A stretch of DNA of 64,000 nucleotides. Source: Pseudoselenomonas ruminantium (GTDB lineage: Bacteria; Bacillota; Negativicutes; Selenomonadales; Selenomonadaceae). Positions 43,595 to 50,867 of this stretch are shown here, one piece after another. The position numbers and the translations under genes are program-made. The stretch spans positions 1 through 64,000 of the forward strand of contig SVCA01000009.1 in NCBI GenBank assembly GCA_015058625.1, given 5' to 3'. The notes below the pieces were generated by a model, which was not told the origin of the DNA, did no database searches, and was given only the letters and a program-made list of their open reading frames with translations. How positions within the stretch are numbered: position 1 is the stretch's first letter; each line of letters begins with the position of its first letter.

Positions 43595-45226
43595 TTAACA
43601 TACATACTGAATGCCGAGCTGGTCGGCCACGGCCTTGTCCGTGGACACCAGTGCATCGCTGCGGCCGATAGGCAGTGAGCTGTTGCCGATAGGCGCCATA
43701 AGCTTTTTGAGCTCGGAGTCGAAGGCCAGTACATAATCCACAATCTTCTGTGCGCCCTTGTCGATATCCAGACGTTTGACCAGACGCGGGTCCTGCGTGC
43801 AGATACCCATTGGGCATTTGCCGGTATTGCAGGAATTGCAGCGCCCCTGCTCGTTGCCGACACAACCTAAGAGCTGAATGAGTACCTTACCGACGAATAC
43901 GCCGTTGGCACCAAGGCACATGAGCTTAAAGGCATCGGCTGCCGCATTGCCGGTCATGCCGATACCGCCGCCACCATAGAGGGGAATCTGCCCCTGCAGG
44001 CCCTGCTTGACAGCCGCCAGATAGCAGTCACGAATCTTCGAAACCACAGGATGGCCCGTATGGTCGAGGGAAACCTCGTTCGCCGCACCGGTACCGCCCT
44101 GAATGCCATCGAGGAAGAAGCCGCCGCAAATTTTATAGGGGTCACGCAGCAGGTTGTTGTATACCGATACGGAAGTTGCCGAAGCCGCGCACTTGATGCC
44201 GACCGGCACGCGGAAACCGAACGCCGCATTCATGGACAGGTGCATTTTCTGTACCGATTCTTCAATGGAGTACAAGCCCTGATGGTTCGGCGGTGAAGCC
44301 AAGGTTGCCTTTGGTACGCCGCGGATAGCCTGTACATGCTCAGCAACCTTCGCACTGGGCAAAAGGCCGCCATCACCGGGCTTTGCGCCCTGACCGATTT
44401 TTATGAGAATACCTGCCGGGTCCGTGACCATATGCGGCATGGCCTTGATGATACGGTTCCAGCCGAAATGACCGGAAGCAATCTGAATAATGAAGTATTT
44501 GAGATAATCCGATTCCAGAAGTTTAACGGGCATCCCGCCTTCACCGGAGCTCATGCGCACCGGCAGGCCGCATTTCTCATTGAGATAGCCGACAGCCAGC
44601 GCCACAGCCTCCCATGCGCGGGTAGACAGAGCACCAATGGACATATCGGAGAAAATCAGCGGATAAATCCAATCCACGGGCGGCGTCTTTGTCTTCTGCA
44701 CCAATTTGCCGTCCTTGATTTCAAAGGGCAGGTCTTTAGCCGGCAGTACCCGCCCGAAAGGCGCGCGGATATCAAAGGTATGGCGGGCAGCATCCAAAGA
44801 AGGGTCAGTCATCTGGGAGATACGGCCCACCACAATGCTGTCCAGCGTGCGCTGGGCGTTAAGGTTGGTGCGGCCGCCCCGCTTGATGGGGCCGTTATCC
44901 TTCGAGAGCAGGGTCTTGCGGGTATCCGGATTGCGCACCGGACGGATGGCATTATTCGGACAAATCTTTTCACACATGCCACAGCCACGGCAGAAATCCG
45001 TGAGGCTGGCCACCTGCTTGATGATTGGTCTTGCGATATGCGTATGTTTCGGTTCCGGCTGGCTGCCTTCCGATACCGTCAGCGACTGTTTCTGCACCTC
45101 TACCTTGATGGCCTTGAAGGAGCAGCCAGCCACGCAGCTGCCGCACATGGTACAGCGCTCTGCGTGATATTCAATTTTCCACGGCAGGTCATTAACGCCG
45201 ATATCCTGTGTTTTTACTGCTTCCAT
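43595..45226 (-). CDS. gltB: Glutamate synthase FMN-barrel subunit with N-terminal ferredoxin
   Basis: The protein has 543 residues. Residues about 20-95 carry two ferredoxin-type clusters (CTMCGSCVAGC and CRGCGMCEKICPNN). Residues about 150-520 are the FMN-binding TIM barrel of glutamate synthase, with GEGGMPVKL, KIGQGAKPGDGG, GIQGGTGAANEVS and YGGGGIGMTGNAAADA. The three-cysteine cluster CNTGKCPMGIC is near 470. It makes glutamate from 2-oxoglutarate and ammonia delivered by the amidotransferase subunit. It overlaps that gene by 13 bases. This matches the archaeal-type split GOGAT rather than the 1500-residue bacterial GltB. Confidence 0.92.
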   Translation of the reverse strand: MEAVKTQDIGVNDLPWKIEYHAERCTMCGSCVAGCSFKAIKVEVQKQSLTVSEGSQPEPKHTHIARPIIKQVASLTDFCRGCGMCEKICPNNAIRPVRNPDTRKTLLSKDNGPIKRGGRTNLNAQRTLDSIVVGRISQMTDPSLDAARHTFDIRAPFGRVLPAKDLPFEIKDGKLVQKTKTPPVDWIYPLIFSDMSIGALSTRAWEAVALAVGYLNEKCGLPVRMSSGEGGMPVKLLESDYLKYFIIQIASGHFGWNRIIKAMPHMVTDPAGILIKIGQGAKPGDGGLLPSAKVAEHVQAIRGVPKATLASPPNHQGLYSIEESVQKMHLSMNAAFGFRVPVGIKCAASATSVSVYNNLLRDPYKICGGFFLDGIQGGTGAANEVSLDHTGHPVVSKIRDCYLAAVKQGLQGQIPLYGGGGIGMTGNAAADAFKLMCLGANGVFVGKVLIQLLGCVGNEQGRCNSCNTGKCPMGICTQDPRLVKRLDIDKGAQKIVDYVLAFDSELKKLMAPIGNSSLPIGRSDALVSTDKAVADQLGIQYVC

Positions 45227-46320
45227 CTCTGTACCTCCAGGTCATTGTCAATCACGACAATCTCACGTTCATTGGGATAAATATCCTGCGACTGGTCACG
45301 GTTGGGCATGATTTCGTTTATACCACAAACCTCCGAAGAAATCGCCACCATGTTTTCATCACGGCCCACCACTACCGGGCGCAGCTTCTTGGAATCACAG
45401 CAGGTAATCATACGGCAGTCCGGCAGCACGCCGATAACCGTATTCGGCCCGTTGATTTCGAGATTGGCCAGCGACTGGCGGATAGCCGTAAGCACTTCCT
45501 TATCCTCACGCTGTTCGCATTCCTCAAAGGGCAGCGGCGTAATGACATGCTTATAATAGGTCAGCGGCCATTTGAGTTCGTGATGTACATAATGCAGGGT
45601 ATTCAGGAAGCACTGGGAGTCGGACTCAAAACCGATATAGCCGCGGTGCAGGGAGGACTGAAACTCCTTGTTCTTCGTATAGAAGGTATTTTCGCCGTTG
45701 GCACAGAGCGTATAGCCCTGCAGAAAGAACGGATGCGCTGCATAGCGCACGATATCATAGTTGGTATTCTGACGGCACTGCGCCACGATGGACTTAGCCA
45801 CGAGGCAGCCATTGTCATCCCAAAGATGGAAATAAGTAGCAATATCTGCAGGGTCACCGATTTCCTTCAGCGTCAGCACATCCGGCCAGAAGGAATACAC
45901 GAAACCGGCATTGTTTTCCGTGAGGATTTTGCGCAGAGCCAGTCTTGTATCGAGCAGGAGGTTTTCCTTCTCCTCCTTCGTCATATGACCTGCTTCTTCC
46001 GGATAATCATAGTTGCGGAAGATATAGTAAGGCATTGCCTTGATATCAAGGCCAGGACGCTTATCCGGAACCGGAATCCACTCAGCCAGCGGCACAAAGT
46101 TATGCGCATCCATATAGTCCTCGACCAACTGTGCGCCGCGCTGCGTGCAAGCCAGAGAAAGCAATGGCTTATCTTTATAATCGGAGAATATACCATAGAG
46201 ATCCTGCATAACCATGGCAAAGCCCGAATTATCATGGCCTTCCTGCTGAGGCAGCATCAAATGCAAAGCCTTGGATGGCTGGATAGGCACCTTGCTCTTA
46301 ATCGAACCAATTCTGCACAT
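45214..46320 (-). CDS. Glutamate synthase glutamine-amidotransferase subunit (class II)
   Basis: The protein has 368 residues. It begins Met-Cys-Arg-Ile-Gly, so after Met removal Cys2 is the N-terminal nucleophile of class II glutamine amidotransferases. LPQQEGHDNSGFAMVMQD and the later YVHHELKWPLTYY and IGVLPDCRMITCCDSKKLRP are typical of the GltB1 domain. It hydrolyses glutamine and channels ammonia to the FMN subunit. It is the first gene of a three-gene operon behind a consensus promoter. AAAGGAG precedes the ATG. Confidence 0.9.
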   Translation of the reverse strand: MCRIGSIKSKVPIQPSKALHLMLPQQEGHDNSGFAMVMQDLYGIFSDYKDKPLLSLACTQRGAQLVEDYMDAHNFVPLAEWIPVPDKRPGLDIKAMPYYIFRNYDYPEEAGHMTKEEKENLLLDTRLALRKILTENNAGFVYSFWPDVLTLKEIGDPADIATYFHLWDDNGCLVAKSIVAQCRQNTNYDIVRYAAHPFFLQGYTLCANGENTFYTKNKEFQSSLHRGYIGFESDSQCFLNTLHYVHHELKWPLTYYKHVITPLPFEECEQREDKEVLTAIRQSLANLEINGPNTVIGVLPDCRMITCCDSKKLRPVVVGRDENMVAISSEVCGINEIMPNRDQSQDIYPNEREIVVIDNDLEVQRWKQ

Positions 46321-46401
46321 AACTGTCGCTCCTTTGCGAATGTATACAAAATAGTATATCTTTGTCCTTACTCGATGTATTTTTATTACAACGTAATTAA
46401 C

Positions 46402-46430
46402 ATTATAAAAACTTTGTAAACCTGTGTCAA
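46402..46430 (-). promoter_or_regulatory. Perfect-consensus promoter of the glutamate synthase operon
   Basis: On the minus strand, TTGACA (plus 46425-46430), 17 bases, then TATAAT (plus 46402-46407) make an exact consensus match. The leader is about 75 bases and holds a GTATAC-AAAAT-AGTATAT near-palindrome (46341-46357) that could be an operator. Confidence 0.88.
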
Positions 46431-46592
46431 TAACTCAAAAGCCGAATTTTATGCATTTATGATTGGCATAACCCCCAATAAAAAGCCGTGCTAAGCCTAT
46501 AGTCTTGTATATTTATTCATATTTATGTAAATTTTATAAAGCTATATATTTACATTGTTACAGATTTGTTATACCAATGAAGGCAATAAAAA

Positions 46593-46620
46593 AGCCCTAT
46601 GCAACAATGTGCATAGGACT
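46593..46620 (-). terminator. Terminator of the par/M23 operon
   Basis: An 11-base stem, AGTCCTATGCA/TGCATAGGGCT, has a 6-base loop and runs into TTTTTT on the minus strand. It lies 107 bases after the M23 stop. The rest of 46440-46726 is A/T-rich with no gene seen. Confidence 0.85.
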
Positions 46621-46726
46621 TTCGATAATATAATGCATTTGTTATGTTATGTATTTTTTTACGGTATACAAGAATACAAAGGCTGTTTTTATCCTCTGCT
46701 TCCCCATGTAAGTATACATAATACTT

Positions 46727-47686
46727 TTAATGGAGGTAAGCTGCAGGGTTCACGGCCTGTCCGTTAATCCGCACTTCATAATGAACATGAGGGCCAGTGG
46801 AAAAACCGGTACTGCCCATATAGGCGATGACCTGGCCGCGATGCACATGCTGGCCCGCAGTAACTGCCACCTGCATAGCATGGCCGTAACGGGTCATAAT
46901 GCCGTTGCCATGGTCAATATCCACCATGTTGCCATAGCCGCCATCATTCCAGCCAGCTACCCGCACAACACCATCTGCCGTAGCAATGATGGGCGTCCCC
47001 ATATCATTGGCAATGTCGATACCGGGATGGAAATCCGAGCCATTCCAACGCAGGCCGTAAGGTGAGCTCACAACACCTCTGGCCGGCCAAATAGCCGGCG
47101 TAGTTCCGCCCGGCAGGGATACGGCAGGAATCCCCAGTGCCTGCTGACGCTGGCTCAGTTCTTCCTTCAAGGCCGTAAGGGACTGACGGCGCACAGCCAG
47201 CCCCTGCTCCACAAGTGCCAGCGTATCGCTGACATTCTGCACGGTGGGTGTGCTTATAGGGCCGCCCTGCCCATTGTGGGTGGCAGGGTCAACACCCTGT
47301 TCACCGCTGGCATTCTCCTGCTGATTTTCCTGCAGAGGCTGTGCACCGGACAGACGCCTAATATCCTTTTCCAGTTTTTTCAACTGGTTCATTTCTTCCT
47401 GCAGGCTGTTGGCCTTTTTCGCGAGCTGCAGCAGCTGTTCCTGCTGAATGCTGTTGACCTGGCGCAAATCCTCGATTTCAGCCGCACCATTGCGGTTAGC
47501 AAAAGTGCTGTACACCGCATAACTGAAAGCCCCTACAAAGAGCAGGGCACCAGCCAGCAGCGATACCACACCGTATTTTAAGAGATTGATGGGCAGGCGG
47601 ATGGTTCTCACATCACCGCCCTGGGGAGGGATAAATTTTATCGTATATTCCTCAGCAGTTTTGCTTATTTCTTTTTCTGCTGACAT
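46727..47686 (-). CDS. Membrane-anchored M23 peptidase (LytM domain)
   Basis: The protein has 319 residues. Residues 36-58 form one transmembrane helix (YGVVSLLAGALLFVGAFSYAV). A coiled coil covers about 68-115 (NSIQQEQLLQLAKKANSLQ), then a Gln/Gly-rich linker, then the LytM domain (about 200-319) with zinc and catalytic motifs HPGIDIA, GHAMQV and HVHYEV. It cuts peptidoglycan cross-bridges or, in EnvC-like fashion, activates other hydrolases. Being last in the parA-parB-DUF4446 operon links it to chromosome segregation and division. Confidence 0.9.
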   Translation of the reverse strand: MSAEKEISKTAEEYTIKFIPPQGGDVRTIRLPINLLKYGVVSLLAGALLFVGAFSYAVYSTFANRNGAAEIEDLRQVNSIQQEQLLQLAKKANSLQEEMNQLKKLEKDIRRLSGAQPLQENQQENASGEQGVDPATHNGQGGPISTPTVQNVSDTLALVEQGLAVRRQSLTALKEELSQRQQALGIPAVSLPGGTTPAIWPARGVVSSPYGLRWNGSDFHPGIDIANDMGTPIIATADGVVRVAGWNDGGYGNMVDIDHGNGIMTRYGHAMQVAVTAGQHVHRGQVIAYMGSTGFSTGPHVHYEVRINGQAVNPAAYLH

Positions 47687-47714
47687 TAAAAGCCTTCCTT
47701 TCTAAGTACCTTTA

Positions 47715-48224
47715 TTACTGGGCTTTGGCCATAGCTTCCTTCAGGGCCTGTTCTTCTTCCTGCGTCATGGGGTAGGAAGACTTACCATCCTCAATGGGCT
47801 TAGCATAGCTGCGGGAATCTTCCCGGCCAAAGATGCTGGACAGTACCACACCATTGTTATGCGCATCGAGCAGCGCCACAGCATAGCTCAAATCGCTGCC
47901 CATGTCCTCGAAGGCACGGAAACGCACCATGCCCACCCTGGTAACTGCCATATTCAAAAGTTCATCCATGCGGCGATTTTCCGTATCCAAACGCTGGTTT
48001 TCTTCCACCACATGACGAACCTCGTCAATATGGCCCATCAACAGGCGTTCCAGATTATCCCCATCCACGCCATTCATCATCTTCCGATAGCGCTTCTTCA
48101 TATAGCTGAGGCTCCATGCCTGCTTAATCATCACACACAGCATGATGAACATAATCACTGCCATAGCCACCACAATAAAAGGCATATTATCTGCCATAAA
48201 CTTCATAAAATAGTTCATATTCAT
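47715..48224 (-). CDS. DUF4446 family membrane protein
   Basis: The protein has 169 residues. The N-terminal transmembrane helix (about 14-33) is followed by a helical, probably coiled-coil, segment (about 40-88). The conserved block VGMVRFRAFEDMGSDLSYAV is typical of DUF4446 proteins, which are often found next to parB in Firmicutes. The function is unknown; the location suggests a role tied to the segregation complex. It lies 24 bases after parB. Confidence 0.85.
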   Translation of the reverse strand: MNMNYFMKFMADNMPFIVVAMAVIMFIMLCVMIKQAWSLSYMKKRYRKMMNGVDGDNLERLLMGHIDEVRHVVEENQRLDTENRRMDELLNMAVTRVGMVRFRAFEDMGSDLSYAVALLDAHNNGVVLSSIFGREDSRSYAKPIEDGKSSYPMTQEEEQALKEAMAKAQ

Positions 48225-48248
48225 TCGAAACCAAAACTCCCTAATCGT

Positions 48249-49202
48249 TTATACCGTAAACTTCCCCGTCTGCGAAAACTGCCGCAAGGCATCCATCTTC
48301 GCCTGTTTCGTACTCTGCTGACGCTCCAACATGGTTCCCATAATGCGTTCCAAATCTTCATTGGAGTAAAACTCAATTTCCAGCTTACTCTTTTTCTTCC
48401 CCGTCTGAATCCGCACCTGGGTGCCGAACATCTGCTTCAGCTTATCCACCGCATCCCGGATAAAAATATCCTGCTGCGGCTTTTCCTTCGCCGCATGCTC
48501 CCCACTCTGTTCATGAAGCAGTTCCGGATTTTCCAGCAGCTTCTTCACGAGCTGTTCGGACTGGCGGGCCGAAAGCTCCTTGCTCTGAATGTAATCTGCC
48601 GCCTCCAGCTGCAGCTCCTTATTCTCCAGTGCCAGCAGCGGCTTGGCCTGCCCCATGGAAAGGCTGCCGTTAGCCACATAGGCCTGCACCTGTTCTGCCA
48701 GATTCAACAAGCGCAGGAAATTGGCAATATGGGAACGGCTGCGGCCGACTTTCTTGGCCACGGTTTCCTGCGTGAGCTTAAATTCCTTCATCAAGCGCTC
48801 ATACGCCTTGGCTTCTTCCATGGCATTTAAGTTTTCTCGCTGAATGTTTTCGATCAGCGCAATCTGAGCGATTTCCTCATTGTTGAATTCCCGTACATCT
48901 ACGGGCACTTCCTGCAGACCTGCCAGCTTAGCCGCCCGCAAACGGCGCTCCCCGGCAATCAGTTCATAACTGCCCTCGGAGAGTTTGCGCACCAGCAAAG
49001 GCTGCAGCACGCCGAATTCCTTGACGGATTCCTTGAGTTCCTCCAACGCGCTTTCATCAAACTCCATACGGGGTTGATAGCGGTTCGGCTTTATGCAAGC
49101 AATCGCAACCTTCTGCGATTTTTCCGCCTTCTCCGGCTCCACTTTGGCTTTCACCAAGCCAAAAGCGCCTAACCCTTTGCCCAAGCCACCTTTCTTAGCC
49201 AC
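48249..49202 (-). CDS. parB: Chromosome partitioning protein ParB (Spo0J)
   Basis: The protein has 317 residues. It is a CTPase clamp that loads at parS sites and spreads to organise the origin region. The N-terminal tail KKGGLGKGLGAFG is followed by the CTP-binding ParB/Srx domain with GERRLRAAKLAG (near residue 86) and ENIQRENLNAMEEA (near 115). The helix-turn-helix is TQETVAKKVGRSRSHIANFL (near 140), with a C-terminal dimer domain. GTG at 49202 is preferred because AGAGGTGA is 6 bases upstream. It overlaps parA by 8 bases. Confidence 0.95.
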   Translation of the reverse strand: MAKKGGLGKGLGAFGLVKAKVEPEKAEKSQKVAIACIKPNRYQPRMEFDESALEELKESVKEFGVLQPLLVRKLSEGSYELIAGERRLRAAKLAGLQEVPVDVREFNNEEIAQIALIENIQRENLNAMEEAKAYERLMKEFKLTQETVAKKVGRSRSHIANFLRLLNLAEQVQAYVANGSLSMGQAKPLLALENKELQLEAADYIQSKELSARQSEQLVKKLLENPELLHEQSGEHAAKEKPQQDIFIRDAVDKLKQMFGTQVRIQTGKKKSKLEIEFYSNEDLERIMGTMLERQQSTKQAKMDALRQFSQTGKFTV

Positions 49203-49953
49203 GGGCAATCACCTCTTTCGCAAGCTTCATATAAACCTCGGCTCCCTTGGATTTCTTGTCGTAATAAAGAATTGGCTGGCCAAAGGACGGCGCTTCGCTA
49301 AGGCGTACCGTGCGAGGAATCATGGTCTTGTACACCGCAGTATCGAAGCTGTTGCGGACTTCATCCACTACCTGCTCCGCCAGTTTCGTGCGGGAGTCGT
49401 ACATGGTCATAACCACACCCTCTACGGCCAATTCAGCATTGAGGTTGTTGCGCACCAGCTCAATGGTTTTCATCAGCTGGGCCACACCTTCCAAAGCGTA
49501 GAATTCGCACTGAATGGGCATGATTACAGAATCTGCTGCTGCCAGCGAATTAAGGGTCAACAATCCCAAGGAGGGCGGGCAGTCAATCAGGATGTAATCG
49601 TAATTATCCCGCACCGCATCCAGAGCTTTTTTCAGCCGCGTTTCCCGGGAAATGGCAGCCACCAGCTCCACTTCTGCTCCTGCCAGTTCAATATTAGCGG
49701 GCAGTATATCCACCTTAAATTCCGTCTTCTGAATAACTTCGCTGACGGGCACATTGTCAATCAATACATGATAAATGGTCTTATCCAATGCGGATTTTTC
49801 CACGCCAAAACCACTGCTGGCATTCCCCTGCGGGTCACAATCCACCAGCAGGACTTTTTTCTTCTTGGCCGCTATACAGGCAGCCAAATTTACCGACGTG
49901 GTGGTTTTGCCCACGCCGCCCTTTTGATTGGCAACTGCGATAATCTTTGCCAA
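49195..49953 (-). CDS. parA: Chromosome partitioning ATPase ParA (Soj)
   Basis: The protein has 252 residues. It is a Walker-type ATPase that moves or regulates ParB-parS complexes and, in Bacillus, controls DnaA. The deviant Walker A is KGGVGKTTT (11-19), the A' motif is LLVDCDPQGNASSG, and Walker B is ILIDCPPSLGLLT. The start codon is TTG at 49953, with GTGGTGA upstream. A perfect parS lies 172 bases upstream. The gidA-gidB genes that often precede this pair are not adjacent here. Confidence 0.95.
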   Translation of the reverse strand: MAKIIAVANQKGGVGKTTTSVNLAACIAAKKKKVLLVDCDPQGNASSGFGVEKSALDKTIYHVLIDNVPVSEVIQKTEFKVDILPANIELAGAEVELVAAISRETRLKKALDAVRDNYDYILIDCPPSLGLLTLNSLAAADSVIMPIQCEFYALEGVAQLMKTIELVRNNLNAELAVEGVVMTMYDSRTKLAEQVVDEVRNSFDTAVYKTMIPRTVRLSEAPSFGQPILYYDKKSKGAEVYMKLAKEVIARG

Positions 49954-50125
49954 AACTTTTCACCACTTTCTTTCACTGTGCGTTAAGTTACAGTAATGCT
50001 TGTATATTTCCCTTAAAATAAGTATAATTGTTACATTAAAGGTTTTATTTTGGACAGTTGTAATTATTACCCCATCCGAAAATAAGCATACCTATATAAT
50101 AATATGAAATGCAAAAAAATGCTAT

Positions 50126-50141
50126 TGTTTCACGTGAAACA
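50126..50141. promoter_or_regulatory. parS site, perfect, upstream of parA
   Basis: TGTTTCACGTGAAACA is an exact match in the divergent gap between parA and the MetH-activation gene. ParB bound here could autoregulate the par operon. Confidence 0.92.
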
Positions 50142-50165
50142 GTAAAAAAAATTTAAGGTGGTGAG

Positions 50166-50843
50166 ATGATGCCCGTTTATAATGCGCCCCTGCTCTCCAT
50201 AGATGCCAAGGAAACCCGCCGTTATGCGGGACTGCAAAAAGCCGTTGATTTTGACGAAGAAAAAATCCTCGCCGCCTGCGAAGATGCCCGGCTTATGGCC
50301 GCCCCCAAAGGAATATGGGAAGTCTATGATTATGACTGTGAGAATCAGGTCATTAAGTCTGCCCCGCCCTGTACCATCCATGGGAAAAAAATAGGCCAGC
50401 ATCTGGCTGGCTGTGAAAAGATTATCGCCCTGTCGGCAACCGTTGGCGAAGAAGTCGAAGAAGAAGTGACCCGCCGCTTCAATGCCGGTGAATACAGCAC
50501 CGCGGTCATCATGGATGCAGCTGCTACCGCCGCTGTGGAACAGATTGCCGATGGCATGGAAAAAGCCCTGACTCCCAAAATGGCCGCCCAAGGCTTTGCC
50601 ATGAAGTGGCGGTTCAGCCCCGGTTATGGGGACTGGCCCTTGGAACAGCAGCCGGAGTTAATCCGTCTGGCCCATGCAGATAAAATTGGTGTCAGCCTCA
50701 GTTCCTCCCTGATGCTCATGCCCCGCAAGAGCATTACAGCGATTATCGGCCTCTACCGCAAACAGGCAGAAACTGCCCCAAGCCACAGTCCTCATGGTTG
50801 TGCAATGTGCAATAAGACCGACTGTCCCTCCCGTAAACAATAA
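50166..50843 (+). CDS. Stand-alone cobalamin-dependent methionine synthase activation-domain protein
   Basis: The protein has 225 residues. It resembles the C-terminal activation domain of MetH, which binds S-adenosylmethionine for reductive repair of oxidised cobalamin. RFSPGYGDWPLEQQPEL is the conserved RxxPGY signature, followed by LGVSLSSSLMLMPRKSIT-like sequence. The last 15 residues carry a Cys cluster (CAMCNKTDC), an addition seen in clostridial stand-alone versions. AAGGTGGTG precedes the ATG. It lies 24 bases upstream of the methionine synthase gene, whose product lacks this domain. Confidence 0.88.
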   Translation: MMPVYNAPLLSIDAKETRRYAGLQKAVDFDEEKILAACEDARLMAAPKGIWEVYDYDCENQVIKSAPPCTIHGKKIGQHLAGCEKIIALSATVGEEVEEEVTRRFNAGEYSTAVIMDAAATAAVEQIADGMEKALTPKMAAQGFAMKWRFSPGYGDWPLEQQPELIRLAHADKIGVSLSSSLMLMPRKSITAIIGLYRKQAETAPSHSPHGCAMCNKTDCPSRKQ

Positions 50844-50867
50844 ATCTCCAGAACAGGAGCTGAATGT

